DNA of 64,000 nt from Tachypleus tridentatus (GCF_004210375.1 NC_134831.1:1550001-1614000); one strand, 5' to 3'; positions 13,973-26,094 are shown, numbered from the stretch's first letter. The notes: generated by a model from the letters alone, not told the origin. Translations and numbers: made by a program.

Positions 13973-15127
13973 AACTATGGCATTCAAAACTATGTACCAT
14001 CACTATAAATATTTTAAAGCAGTGAAGGGTGCAGTTTCAACTTTTAGACTACAAGCTTGGGCCTTAAACATTACCTTCGATTTTGTCTTTGGTATAACAA
14101 ACAAGGCTTAAAGATAACAAATCACCTATTGTTTATCAAGTGTAGGTGAAAGAGCACTTTAACATCGAAACAAAAGGAGGGAACATTATACTTAGAAATT
14201 TCTATGGCTCGAGTAAATGCTGTTTAACTATAGCAGCAATCTCTGTTGTGGCCCCACCTCCTACAAGAGACGGTTGTTGCCCAGCAGAAAACGATCACAC
14301 CGCCCCCTCACGGCTTCTCATAATGCCTCAGTCTGAGCACTGGAAAACTTTTGCAGGAGTTTACTTTAACAACAAATCCGATCAGTATGTCCTAGGAAAG
14401 TTTGACAGGTTATTTTTTACCTCTCGTGTCCCTTTGTTTGCAATCATCAAACAAGGGGAAGCACGGTTATCAAGTTTTGTACTTAAAACCTATACTTGGA
14501 ACGTGAAAGCGAAAAGACTGCGTAATCAGTTTTTGATATACAAGAGTTATTGTTTACGCCCTTCTTATCAATTAGGCCTAACCTTCTCATATTAGTGTAA
14601 CGCCCTTGTACACTCATAACTTTAATGTTAATTGCAATGTTATGGAAGAAATCCTCTTCGTATCGGTGTCGTCACGAGTTAAATGAAAACCGTCTTAGAC
14701 GTCTGTTCAGTACAAATAAAAACATGCGAACTTCTACAGGGTCCTGTTGTTAAATAAATTTTCACGTCTCAAGTTATCATGGTATCCCATACAAACAAAA
14801 ATCCTGCCCGGATTAAGTTTTCTCTCCTTCAGAAGAAACGTATATGTAAGAAGAAATAATCACAAGAAGGTGAAAAATTTTTAATGTATATACAATGTAT
14901 AAGATATAAACGTATATGCACTTCCTATACAAAAATCAAACTTTTATCCATCTTTAATTTCTTCAAGTTTTAGTTGTTACCAAGTGCCCCATACACAAAG
15001 TGTAGACAGATGAACATGTCTTTAGTTAAATTTAATTGTTAACAAGTATCAATGATACAATCATAGAAAAAAAAAGCACGCGCAATATCTTTCGTTGAAA
15101 CATGGGTAGTTTATTTCATGTCATTTT
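13973..15127. other. no gene seen
   Basis: Mostly unique sequence. A GTG-initiated frame of 149 codons (14146-14595) has no recognisable family, no ATG start and no nearby splice signals, so I do not call it a gene. Confidence 0.5.
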
Positions 15128-15140
15128 AGCTTTACTGTAA

Positions 15141-15392
15141 CGGCTCGGCATGGCCAGATGGTTAAGGCACTCGATTTGAATCCCCATCGCTCCCAAACAT
15201 GTTCGCCCTTTCAGCCGTGAGGGCGGTATAATGTGACGGCCAATTCCACTATTCGTTGGTAAAAGAGTAGCCCAAGAGTTGGCGGTTGGTGGTGATGACT
15301 AGCTGCTTTCCATCTAGTCTTACACTACTATATTAGGGAGGGCTAGCGCAGATAGCCCTCGAGTAGCTTTGCGCGAAATTCAAAATAAACAA
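15141..15392 (+). repeat. SINE A copy with target-site duplication
   Basis: Nearly full SINE A (CGGCATGGCCAGATGG head, conserved body, AGCTTTGCGCGAAATTC tail), with a small deletion in the head just before the B box. The 12-bp duplication AGCTTTACTGTA lies at 15128-15139 and 15393-15404. Confidence 0.92.
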
Positions 15393-15404
15393 AGCTTTAC
15401 TGTA

Positions 15405-16412
15405 GCTAAACATATTTTAAAAATGGATGGTTTTTGATGGTTTAAGTTTTATTGTAGATAAATATATGTATATACATATAATACTAAAACCGGGGTTGCA
15501 ACTTCTCCATAAAAATGGATCATTACTATAAAAGGACACTCGCCCTGATTTTCCCTCTAATTCAAGACCTTTGACGTAAGTTTATTACTGAAACACCTAT
15601 TCATTAAAGCAGGTTCTTGGAAAGTTAACAAATCACTAGCAACGTCCAGAAATACTATACTTTAGTACCCAAAATAAGAATATCTTCTTTTCACATCCAA
15701 ACGTCATCATCCCACAGTTTTATATATAACAGTAGAATCTATTCTCCACGCATGCATTCAGCCATGTGTCGCCACGCCATCTTGGACATCGCTTGTCCTG
15801 TTTCGAAGAAGCTTCAGCTTTAAGACCATGATTTCATGAATATCGGGTTTGTGAATAATAAAAGAACTCCAGAAAAAGCGGATATGTCACTCGAAAAGTC
15901 GCTTTGATCTTCTGTAATTTAACGACTATTATGAGTGAAATGCGAGCTGCTTAGTAGTGACATCTGGCCGTGTTTACTAGAAACGATGATCTGTCGGTTC
16001 TGATGATCACGTGACCACATTATTTGGTGTCAAATAACAGCCGCTCAACTTACAAGTAATAGAGTAAATAATCGCTAGGATTTAGGCCTGGCGTTAATGT
16101 ATTAGTTGAACCAGCTGTGTTACGAGTTGACGCTAACACTTCGCCATGGTCTATCAACTGTAATTTGAAAATATCTATGGGTTTTTAGATATAATTAAAT
16201 ACAGGTTCCTACAGTATTATCGGTCATCGATGAAATGCGATAAAAGTTTCAGTTACGGTTTTGTACAGGAGTCGTGTTAATTTTGAAGATTGGAACAACA
16301 CTGACCTACTGAAGAGTTGAACGATGTTCGTTTGTTGCACGCGATTTTCTAGTAGTTAAATGAACTGGTACGTTTGCACTTGAGAATACTTTATAGTGTC
16401 TCGACCAATCAG
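15405..16412. other. no gene seen
   Basis: Unique sequence without repeats or convincing exons. AT-rich up to about 15.7 kb and more balanced at 15.7-16.1 kb. Confidence 0.45.
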
Positions 16413-16421
16413 ACACTCACA

Positions 16422-16610
16422 GAGTCCAGCATGGCCAGGTAGGTTAAGGCGTTCGACTCACCATCGCACCAAACATGTTCAACCGTGGGGACGTTATAAT
16501 GTCACGATCAATCCCACTATTCGTTGGTAAAAGAGTGGTCCACTGCTAAATTAGGGATGGCTAGCGCAGATAGCCTTTGGGGAGCTTTGCGCGAAATTCA
16601 AAACAAATAA
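16422..16610 (+). repeat. SINE A copy with internal deletions
   Basis: SINE A head (CCAGCATGGCCAGGTAGG), shortened body and intact tail. The 9-bp duplication ACACTCACA at 16413-16421 and 16611-16619 marks the insertion. The body has lost the CTAGCTGCCTTCC block. Confidence 0.9.
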
Positions 16611-16619
16611 ACACTCACA

Positions 16620-17350
16620 AATTGGATTATTTATGTATCCATGGAGAGATGAAGTACTATTCTATTGTTTCTTCTTCCAAGCATGTTGTCCTTGTTGAGA
16701 TGGCGTGACGAAGACATATTGCATTTGCCCATGAATGTTGCTCTCTGTAATATTGTTGTTTTTCCTCCACTGGTGTGATATTAAAATTTCTATTGCTACT
16801 AAAATTTCGAGCAAAAGTAATAAATAAACTAGACACCTAACGATATTATTGTGGTCAGAAACTCAAAATTATGGATAGCCATTCCTGACCCCCTAGGATC
16901 CTCTAACTTGGTGTTTAACTCACGTGAGCTGAAGGTGCAGTTCAGGTTGAAAATACCAGTAGCAGTAGTATAATACATATTATACATGTACCGTATCACA
17001 GTAAGCCTAACATTAAGTTAAATTACATTATTCTTTACTGGCCCATTATGGGTTTCTAGTGAGAAACCAGTTGATCATATTAACAGCACACTTTTATTAG
17101 TGCTAAATATCATGTTCTGTCAGTTATGGCGTTCTATACAGGGAGGTCTATTGGAAAACTAGAATATAATTTTTTTTTTTATCTGATTAAGTGGAAAGAA
17201 TACGATGTTACCATCTGCATCTTGTTTTCAATTAAACTCTTTCGTAGAGCATACGTTGGCTTGATGAAGCATTAGCAGACATAGCAGCCATATTTGTTTG
17301 AATAATATTTTCTCGTCTTCATCAAGATGCACCAAGATTGACGACAACAC
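16620..17350. other. no gene seen
   Basis: Unique AT-rich DNA. No exon-like segment or repeat was recognised. Confidence 0.45.
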
Positions 17351-17606
17351 GTGATTTGGGCATTCGACTCGCAAACTGAGGGTCGCAGGTTCGAACCTCT
17401 ATCCCATCAAACATGCTCGCTCTTTTCAGCAGTGAGGGGGAGTTATAACGATACGATCAATCTTACTTTTCGTTGGTAAAATAGTAGCCCAAGAGTTGGC
17501 GGTGATGATTATCCGACTTCCCTCTAGGCTTTCACTCCCTAAATTAGGAATGGCTAGTGTGCAGACAGTCCTCGTGTAGCTTTGAGCGCAATTCAAAACA
17601 AACGAA
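17351..17606 (+). repeat. diverged SINE A copy
   Basis: The tRNA-like head is partly lost, but ATTCGACTCGCAAACTGAGG and the B box GGTTCGAACC are present. The body and the tail CTCGTGTAGCTTTGAGCG follow. No clean target-site duplication was seen. Confidence 0.85.
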
Positions 17607-17980
17607 CGTCATGTATTCATTTAGGTATAGCCATTGACCATAACGTAAAACTCAGCTTAAAAAACAAAAATGTGTTCGCGCCTTATAGTGTGAGAATCAT
17701 TGTTTTGAAAGATATATCATTCTGAAACTACAGTTAAATAAATTTATTTTCTTTATTTGTATTTGTAGTTTCAATATAAAGCATTGTTCATTCTTACAAT
17801 ACTAAAAATACTTTCTTTAGAAATTTTTTCTGCTTTTTCGTTTACCTTTTCTTTCTTTTGTTGTGATCATCATACATTTTTAGGCTGTTTTTTGTTGTTG
17901 TTAATAGAGTAATTTTATTGTCCTTGAAAAAAATCTTTTAATTTTTTGATCCACTATTTGTTTTGATTATTTATCTATAG
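17607..17980. other. no gene seen
   Basis: T-rich unique DNA between two SINEs. No signals were recognised. Confidence 0.4.
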
Positions 17981-18099
17981 CTCCCTCTGCTTCAGGGTAA
18001 GTCTACGGATCTACAACACTAAAATCAAGGGTTCGATACCCTCAGCGAACACAGCAGATAGCCCGATGTGGCTTTGTTATAAAAAAAAAACACACACTT
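17981..18099 (+). repeat. SINE B copy
   Basis: SINE B pattern: head with GGTAAGTCTACGGATCTACAA, B box GGGTTCGATACCC, then CAGCAGATAGCCCGATGTGG and a poly(A)/CA tail. Short tRNA-derived SINE of about 120 bp. Confidence 0.88.
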
Positions 18100-18597
18100 A
18101 TTAGCACATGAAACACTAGTACGTATATTTGGACAATGGATCACTACAAACTACTTACGAGTTGTGGAATAATTACGTTAGTGACAAAATTAGTCTTAGT
18201 AAAAAATCCTTCCTTTGCACCCTGGATGTGAATGAACTAACATTCTACTGAAAATGCTGAAGTACTTTTTTTCTCATTTAAAGAACTTCAGAGATGTCTT
18301 CTCAGCTTCTAAGAATTTTTGTCATAATCCTCTAAAAGTAAATTATCTTTCGAAGAAGTTTGGGACAGGCTTAGGACTCATTTCCGAAACCCGCTTGTAG
18401 GCTTAATTCTAGAACTGATCATTCATTCCGTTGACAAATGGCCACATGTGGTAGTTATCTTATGAAAAGATCACGATATCAGAACTGCTGCTACTGTAAA
18501 TGAAAAATCCCAAATTACAATTAGCAGAATGTAATTTGGAATACCTACACAACTTATCACTCTTACAATGGTTTTTAAATCAAAATTCACTGTTTCG
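18100..18597. other. no gene seen
   Basis: Unique AT-rich DNA. Nothing was recognised. Confidence 0.4.
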
Positions 18598-18706
18598 CGT
18601 TTTGTTTGTTTATTTGCTGTTAAGCCTAAAGTTACAAAATAAGCTGTCTGTGCTGCGCCTACCGTGAATATCATCGAAACCGGGTTTTCATCGTTATAAG
18701 CCTTCA
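18598..18706 (-). repeat. diverged SINE C copy
   Basis: Reverse-strand SINE C: T/G-rich tail, then AAGCTGTCTGTGCTGCGCCTA and ATATCATCGAAACCGGG (B-box side). Decayed relative to the copies near 29.05 and 33.2 kb. Confidence 0.7.
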
Positions 18707-20139
18707 CTCTTTCATTAGAAATAGCCAGGACTTTGCGAACATTTTTATTCTTTTACTGTATTACAACACGAAAATAAAACAATTGCTTATTTCATATATA
18801 ATTTTATAAAACTCAACTCTTATGTGCAAATAGCGCAAATATACTGAGTAATATATTAAATTAAATTCGGTAATTTATGCCTTTGTACAGGGTATTCGAT
18901 TCGCTTTCTCTGGATGCTTCAGCGTATAACTCATTTACGTGTTTATTTTGATTCAAACCGACTAAAATGTTTTATAATGTGTTAGCCTCTCAGTCGCATC
19001 TCAGAAAACAAAGCAAATATATTAATATATATGTGTACTAATACCTTTCTACCAGAGTTAGCTAAATACTTCGAGTGTAACTCAAAATCAACTTGGTCAT
19101 CAGCATATTCAATAAAATGTACTTTTCTGATGTTTCTTCATATAAAGATGCATACCTCCTTTATTGACAATATTTTTGGCCATAATCCCAATAATACTTC
19201 AAAAGATTTGGTTAGGTTAGAATATGTATTGAAAATTTATCATGTTTATATATTTAATTCTAGTTTTGCCTCCTTTGTTTGAATGATATGATTACCGTAA
19301 GAAAACTCTGTAAAAAAAAAAAAAAAAAAAAAAAGTCCAGATAATTCATTGTTTTAAAACGATAACTATAAACTGAAAAACATTTCGAGCAATTTCGCAG
19401 ACCTATATAAATATGTAACGCAGAAATATAAAAGTTTAAATCGTGAATATTTTCAATATAAATACATAGAAGGACGTCATCCTTAAAATTCTTTTTTTTT
19501 TTATGACATTTGATGTGGTGTTGCATCAAATTGTATCACTTAGAGCCGTATTTCTCTCCAAAATAAACCTGTTGGTGGTTTTCTGTTCGCACGTGTGATT
19601 CTTAAATGTACATACTTTTAATGAAATGCAGAAATTTTATAATTTTTTGAAGCATCTCCATCAGACTTGACCTCTCGACCTCACGGCGCCAGATTGATGA
19701 CATTTTACGTGTGGAGTTTCACCACTAGTCACGTAGCTCGAGTCGATGCACGTGCTACATTTAGACGCCCACGTGCGAACTGTGCAAAGATTTTGTGATA
19801 CGGTGACGGTTTTACTGAAGTTTTCTCTTGAAGTCGCAGAGCGTAGGTTTTATTCTGAAGGCTATTCCTCTTTCAAATTTTTTTTTTTTTTGAATAAATG
19901 ATAACGTAAAACAGTCAACAAAACGAATTTTGTTTTCTGCTAGTTCATCAAACATTGTGACGTACGGGTATTCTATTTAATCCACATGTGGGATAACTTA
20001 TTATACTATTACAGTGAAATACTCTTTCTTCGTCTTGTATAATTCAGACATTTTGTTTATTGTTATATAAGCATATATTCTCTATCCACAAGGATGTTTC
20101 TTGAAAAGAATCACGTGAAATTCCAAGAATTAAAAAATA
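18707..20139. other. no gene seen; AT-rich with homopolymer runs
   Basis: Unique AT-rich DNA containing a long A run near 19312-19334 and T runs near 19491-19501 and 19880-19891. Short frames on either strand have no coding character. Confidence 0.45.
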
Positions 20140-20272
20140 TTTGTGTGTTTGTAATTAAGCACAAAGCTACACAATGAGCTATATCTCTGTTCTGCCTACC
20201 ACGGGTATCGAAACCCAGTTTCTAGCATTGACTCCAGACCTACCACTGTTGTACTGGAGGTTGTCATAAACA
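20140..20272 (-). repeat. SINE C copy
   Basis: Reverse-strand SINE C: TTGTAATTAAGCACAAAGCT tail, then TGCCTACCACGGGTATCGAA and a diverged head (CCACTGTTGTACTGG). Confidence 0.85.
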
Positions 20273-20455
20273 CACTGCTATAAAGTATTTTTGCCAATTC
20301 TTCTATAAGAGGTTTCTTCTGTATTTTTTTACAGATTCGCCCGATGTATGCCATCATGGACCATTGAAAGGAAAAATAGATCACGGAACCTCTTTCGAAC
20401 AACAGAATAAATAAATACAGTTAACAGCGGAGTTTTGTTACTATTTATTGACTAG

Positions 20456-20931
20456 CACTATGTAACACAAATTAAGTTCCTGAATAGTATGTGTTATTTC
20501 TTAATTGCTTATGTTGTAAAAGTACAGAAAATGGCCATTATTTCCTTCAAATTTTGCTTTTGTGACCTGGATAATGAAATTTAAAAATTAATCTATTTTC
20601 TGTGAAAATGTGCAAATTTGCACATTTTTATTTACATAATGTCTGAATAAAACAACATATAAATCAAGATTTACATGTATTTATACTAAAGTTATACAAA
20701 AATGTTTAGAAGTGAGTAGTTTTGCGAGATTTACGACTGTAACGTAAATCACTTTCACCTATAAGTCCCCAAATATAGTCTCCCATCATGTTTTCGTTAT
20801 ACGCTCCCAGGTCACAAAAGCAAAGTTTGAAGAGAAAAATAAGTCTTTTCCATTTACTTTAGGCATAAGCAATTGGAAAATAACACTTTCTGCACAGGAA
20901 CAAGAAAAAGTAAAAATTTTGTTACATAGTG
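20456..20931 (-). mobile_element. internally deleted DNA transposon, copy 1
   Basis: The copy is bounded by inverted termini starting CACTATGTAACA and ending GTTACATAGTG. Read on the minus strand, it carries about 120 bases of the 5' end of the transposon at 46824-49315. It then jumps from GTGACCTGG straight to GAGCGTATAACGAAAAC near the end of the transposase gene and continues to the 3' end. It therefore lacks about 2.0 kb of coding sequence and can only have moved with transposase supplied by another copy. No clear target-site duplication is visible (TAG versus AAA). Confidence 0.9.
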
Positions 20932-20983
20932 AAATGAATCAGTAATTGTGATATACGGGTGTTATTTTTTTATAATATAAAAA

Positions 20984-21155
20984 GGTAATATAACATTATT
21001 GGAAGGCAAATTCTAATCGCACGGTGCAAATAGTAATACAATATTGTTGGAAAGTTTATTCTAGTTGCAGTATGTAAAACGTAATATAATATTATTGGAA
21101 GGCTTATTCCAGATTCACTATGTAAAAAGTAATATACAGTGTAATATTATTTAAA
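20984..21155. repeat. degenerate 48-bp tandem repeat
   Basis: TAATATAA-like blocks followed by TATTGGAAGG recur at 20986, 21034, 21082 and 21130, each exactly 48 bases apart. The copies have diverged considerably. About 3.5 copies, non-coding. Confidence 0.75.
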
Positions 21156-21747
21156 ACCCTATTGTAGTTATTTCATGTAAACGAAAAAAAAGTTTTATTT
21201 TATTTTATTGTACATTATCTGTACAATAATAAAATTGGAAATTACCTCTTACATTAGAGCTCAGTTCCTTGTACTGCGAGAGGCCTCAGTATAATTACAT
21301 ACGAATGTAGGTGTTTTATACATTAAAAAACAAAACGATAAACTTTAAATATTTAGGCTTGCCTATTAAATAAACACTTAACAACAGATACTGTTTGACG
21401 TAAATTGGTAATTACATAGTTATTTGTAAAAATAAAGATGCTTGCTGTACTAAGCTATGATACGGTTTTAGATTGCACTATCATTTATTTAATTTAAGCT
21501 TAGTTTTATTTTATATCGATTATTATTATTATTATTATAAATGTTTATGTATTTATCTCAAATTATTTATCTACCACTTATTTTTAATTCAAATCAGTAA
21601 AATATTTTTAGGCTGTTTTTAATAGTTGAGTTTATTAATTGTACTTACTTACTACGTAAGAATATTAAAAGTTTCACACCCACAAAATACCAGTGTCTAA
21701 GTCTTACTGTTGTTTTTCTCCTAGATAACTCACACACACACACACAC

Positions 21748-21787
21748 TTGACTACTCCCACTGTGGTAACACAATGGGAGTAGTTAA
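21748..21787. other. 18-bp stem hairpin beside a CA run
   Basis: Arms of 18 bases (21748-21765 and 21770-21787) pair at 16 of 18 positions plus one possible G-U pair, around a four-base loop GTAA. A (CA)n run precedes it at 21731-21747. It sits near the 3' end of the decayed retroelement on the minus strand. The role is unknown. Confidence 0.7.
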
Positions 21788-21859
21788 GGTGTCTCCCGTT
21801 ATTCAGTATAATATTATCCAATAATATAATAAACGATTCCGCCGATTTCTTTCCAAGCA

Positions 21860-23600
21860 TTACCATTATATTTTTCTATAGTATTCTTAACTGTATTTGT
21901 ACAAAGTCAGCGACCTCTCCCCAAGCTGCAATTCCATATTGCAAAATAGAATCTACTAATCCATAGTGTAATATCTTTAATTTATCCATCGACAAAACTA
22001 TCCTGACCGTCTACAAATACGTACACAAACTTCCTTTTTTTTTTTTTTAAGTTAAACCTAATATAGAGGGCCTCCAATTTAAACAGCTATCTATAGTGAC
22101 TCCTCCGTATTTAACTTTATATATTCTATTCTCTTTAAAGCAGTTACAATGTTAGGGGTAGGACTAAATTTCAGTTCTTTTCATGAATACCGAGAGCCGT
22201 GGGAACTGTGTTACGTGGGATTATGTCGAATAATTTGTTTATATTAAGTGATAGTGTATTTATATCTAACCAATATTTAATGTTCTCTCTTTAGAATACT
22301 GGGAGTTTCCTTCCAGTTATCACATGACAGAGCAGAGCTGTATTTTCATCAAATACAATTAACCATCCGTTCATTGCTAAGCTGTGTAGATCATTTATAG
22401 ATATTATAAAAAGAACCGATCCTAAGACTGAGAGGTTGAATATTCTGATGTAAACTAATCATTAACAACACCGTTTATTTTAACTAAGGTCTTCTCTGTA
22501 GGTACCAATGTAACATAACCCTTCTAACTCCTATATTGTACAACCTAACCAGGTCTACTCTGTAGGTACCAATGTAACATAACCCTTCTAACTCCTATAT
22601 TGTACAACCTAACCAGGTCTACTCTGTAGGTACCAATGTAACGTAACCCTTCTAACTCCTATATTGTACAACCTAACCAGGTCTACTCTGTAGGTACCAA
22701 TGTAACGTAACCCTTCTAACTCCTATATTGTACAACCTAACCAGGTCTACTCTGTAGGTACCAATGTAACATAACCCTTCTAACTCCTATATTGTACAAC
22801 CTAACCAGGTCTACTCTGTAGGTACCAATGTAACGTAACCCTTCTAACTCCTATATTGTACAACCTAACCAGGTCTACTCTGTAGGTACCAATGTAACGT
22901 AACCCTTCTAATTTCTATATATTGTGTAACAACTATTAATTCAGACATCGCACCGAAAGTACAGGAACATGGCCGCCGGTTTTCTACCCTAGTCCAGCTG
23001 GTTTGTAATGTACATAGCTACTTACGATATAAGATCTTGAGTACTTAAACACTTCTGAAAACTATATTGATAACTTAATCACTAAGTTTAGTTTTCCAAA
23101 AATTCTACAATATATTTTTAGACAATTTTTTTTCAAGGCTTCAACAAGACTTGACAATATTGAAATTGGCCTATAATTAAACAGTAGTTTTGAATCGCTA
23201 CTTTTATACATTTGTATAATAACAGACGTTTTTAATATGTCCAGGAATACACCATTATTTATACTTACGTTCACTATACGTTTCAAGGTTTTAACTATAC
23301 TTTCGATGTTATCTTTAAGTATTTTGACAGTTACGACGTTGCGTACTGGACTCGAGCATCCCCTCAGTTCATTTATACCCCTACTGCATGTCTCTGTCTG
23401 TTACCATCCATTCCTCTTGTACCAGACTATATTTAAGCCCCTCTTCATCTAACCCTACCTACCCTCTTACTTATTTTTTCTGCCATCTTTCTCCAACTAT
23501 TGTGAAATATTCTCTGAATATACTCACCGTTTTGAATTATCTACTACGTTAATATCATTCTCATTTTCCATATTAGTTAATTTGTTTATTGTTTTTAATT
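21860..23600 (-). pseudogene. decayed non-LTR retrotransposon reverse transcriptase
   Basis: Minus-strand translation, in broken frames, gives reverse-transcriptase landmarks in the right order. A possible upstream EYFTIVG-like motif lies near 23500. NYRPISILS is within 23062-23286. GVRRVMLHW lies within the tandem repeat at 22482-22925. GSFYNIY is near 22410. VFDENTALLC (22324-22356) is where an FADD-TALL motif is expected. VKYGGVTIDSCLNW is near 22100 and YGLVDSILQYGIAAWG near 21930. This order is typical of Jockey/CR1-like LINE ORF2. The catalytic Asp-Asp is lost and there are many stops and shifts, so the copy is dead. The family assignment within non-LTR elements is uncertain. Confidence 0.75.
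22482..22925. repeat. 64-bp minisatellite grown inside the reverse transcriptase
   Basis: Seven near-identical 64-base units, with GGTACCAATG starting at 22501, 22565, 22629, 22693, 22757, 22821 and 22885. The minus strand of each unit reads YNIGVRRVMLHWYLQSR, which matches the YGIRG...L.WF.SYL region of LINE reverse transcriptases. The repeat is therefore an amplified piece of the surrounding pseudogene. Because 64 is not a multiple of three, the expansion itself destroys the frame. Confidence 0.93.
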
Positions 23601-23726
23601 TGTGCAGCTCGGTTATTAATTGCTAAATTTGCCATTTCCCAACTTGTCCTAACGTTAGTGTTGTTTTTCCGATAAACTGTTATCATCACATGTATTTTCT
23701 AGTTCTTTTAATAAGCTATTTTATTT

Positions 23727-24000
23727 GTTTGTTTGTTTGGGAATTTCGCACAAAGCTACACGAGGGCTATCTGTGCTAGCCGTCCCTAATTTAGCAGTGT
23801 AAGACTAGAGGGAAGGCAGCTAGTCATCACCACCCACCGCCAACTCTTGGGCTACTCATTTACCAACGAATAGTGGGATTGACCGTAACTTTATACACCC
23901 CACGGCTGGGAGGGCGAGCATGTTTAGCGCGACGCGGGCAAGAACCCGCGACCCTCGGATTACGAGTCGCACGCCTTACGCGCTAGGCTATGCCAGGCCA
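23727..24000 (-). repeat. SINE A, young subfamily (A2), full length
   Basis: Minus-strand copy with a GTTT-rich tail, complete body and head. It has A2-type changes: CTGGGAGGGCGAGCATG, a CGCGACGCGGGC stretch before the B box, and a head lacking GGTGGTTAAGG. The 11-bp duplication CTATTTTATTT flanks it at 23716-23726 and 24001-24011. Low divergence from the copy at 34947-35229 suggests recent insertion. Confidence 0.95.
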
Positions 24001-24011
24001 CTATTTTATTT

Positions 24012-24935
24012 ATTTAAATACTTTTTAAAATAATATTTAGGTGAAAATTTAGGAGCTGTGTGCAGACCTTTTTTTTGTACTTAATTTTTCCCTTTATAAT
24101 CGAAGTCAGTAAACCATGCGTTATCTACGATTGTATTCCTCGATTAGGAACAAACTGTTTTATTTGTTGAGTGGTTTCCTGTAAGTTTAAATTAATTACA
24201 GTTATTTGTGTTAATCTTTACACCATTTTCCATTAACACCGTACGCCACCTTTCCATCTTAGGAATTTCATTCAGTCGCAAATAATTAATTATTTTAGTT
24301 TTTACGGTAGGGATATTCGAGGTTCGTACATTAGAAGTTTTAAAAACCATGTATAGAACTCTGATCCATGATATTAGTTTTAAATACAACTTTGATACGA
24401 TTGTTCACGGACCATTAATAAAAACATGGTCAATACACAACTTCAGATTATCACAGACTCTCGTCTGAGGATTTAAATACGAGACAAATTTATTTTCTAC
24501 AAACATTTAAATAATCTACACCACTGTCAAGGCCTTCTTTAACATTGTTATAAATATTTACATTAGTGTTTCCTATCCTGTTTGAAGTTCAGACAGCTAT
24601 TAATTTAGGACTCTTTGACAAACATATTTACTATTCTGTTTATGGACCGATAGGGTGCTATCAGTATTGTTTTTGCTTGCAGTTCCTTTACACGTACAAA
24701 CCAACAGTTACAGTTAGTTTATTGTAATTTTATTAATTTGTGAATTCATAATTGTCTTTAATATAATTCATTACACCAATATTTTGATTAAAATTCAATA
24801 ACATTCCGGTTACAGTATATCCTGAAATATTACACAAGTGAATTGGCAAACAACCTAAGTTTCTGTTAGTGTTATTATATTAAGATTTATTTCTATTAGC
24901 AACAAAACAGATTCATAGTAGTTTTTCAGCTTCTA
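24012..24935. other. no gene seen
   Basis: Unique AT-rich DNA. A 65-codon minus-strand frame (24192-24389) has no recognisable family. It could be the upstream part of the decayed LINE, but nothing specific supports that. Confidence 0.4.
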
Positions 24936-25110
24936 GGCCCGGCATTGCCAAGCGTGTTAAGGCGTGCGATTCGTAATCTGAGGGTCGCGGGGTCGCATCC
25001 CCTTCGCGCCAAACATGCTCGCCCTTTCAGCCGTGGGGGCGTTATAATGTGACGGTCAATCCCACTATTCGTTGGTAAAATAGTAGCCCAAGAGTTGGCG
25101 GTGGGTGGTT
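24936..25110 (+). repeat. 3'-truncated SINE A
   Basis: Head GGCCCGGCATTGCC, AGGCGTGCGATTCGTAATCT, then the body as far as GTTGGCGGTGGGTGG, where it ends abruptly without the usual 3' tail. Post-insertion deletion is more likely than aberrant insertion, since these elements normally keep the 3' end. Confidence 0.9.
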
Positions 25111-25905
25111 TACATGAAGTAACTACACTTGGACACGCCATTTGTCAAGTTTTCAACTGGAATTTATCGTCCCAGTTGTTCTAACGAAATGACGCTGTAA
25201 TTAGATAGGGGAACTTTCAAATGTCTTCAGGAGTCTGTAATGAATATCTATCATCTGTAGTTATCGGTGACAACGAAATTCCACTATTAAGTTTTTTTTT
25301 TACTTCGTTGTATCTGGAAAGAATTTATGAAAGGTTGAGTTGCGCGGTTTTTTCCAGCATCTCCCCAGTATTACCAGTTTATGAACAAGAAAATATATCT
25401 TGATATCCTAGCGAGTTTTTATCTGAGCTTGTGGGCAGACCGACCTTGGACGTATTTAATATATTTTAATATTCAGCTTACAACCTGACTGTCAAAAACG
25501 AGAGAAGACATGAAGCAGGCATGTAATATTTTGGTAATTTTATCCTTGACATTCCATTTGCTATTAGCAATACTAAAATGTTTTCGTCTGGGTAGAAAAA
25601 TATCAAAGATATTTCAGATGCCACAGTGATTATCGAATATCTGTCTCCTTTCCACGAGCTTGATCATAATGTCGTAGAGGTTAAGATGTTGCTGCGTCAC
25701 ATTAAACACACTCGGATGTAAGTTCGCTATCAGAGTTTTCTTCAGGTTATTGTTGTCACACATTCCCTTATTTTTCAACATCACCGTGGTAAAGGATTTA
25801 CCTATTGTTACCTACCGCCACAGGTTATCCAATATCACTGTAGTAAAGGGTAAATGTGGTGTTATTATAGCGGTTAAAGTTGCCTTATTAGAAGGCATTA
25901 GATGT
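25111..25905. other. no gene seen
   Basis: Unique DNA. A 60-codon plus-strand frame (25221-25403) shows no family motif or convincing splice sites. Confidence 0.4.
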
Positions 25906-25976
25906 TAGTCTTTAGCTAATTGGTAGAGCACTCGCCCGGTGTGCGAGAGGTCTTGGATCAAATCCAAGGCGAGGCA
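25906..25976 (+). pseudogene. tRNA-like sequence, probable pseudogene
   Basis: D-arm-like TAGCTAATTGGTAGAGCA is followed by a perfect 5-bp anticodon stem (CTCGC/GCGAG) around CCGGTGT, which would place GGT (Thr) as anticodon. A T arm, TTGGATCAAATCCAA, and a GGCGAGGCA end complete it. The 5' acceptor strand does not pair with the 3' one, and position 33 is C instead of the near-universal T. It has no SINE body, so it looks like a decayed tRNA gene or retropseudogene. Confidence 0.6.
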
Positions 25977-26094
25977 ATATTAATATAACATTAAAAGTAT
26001 AAGTTATGTGAGAAATAAACAAGCATATTGCAAACGTTTTAAAGACAGTAACATTTTTTCTTTATTACAAATATAACAAAAAGAAAGAGTGCAA

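Noticed and set aside
14146-14595. 149-codon plus-strand frame
   Set aside because: It starts at GTG rather than ATG and has no family motif or splice context. A frame of this length is plausible by chance in this much sequence.
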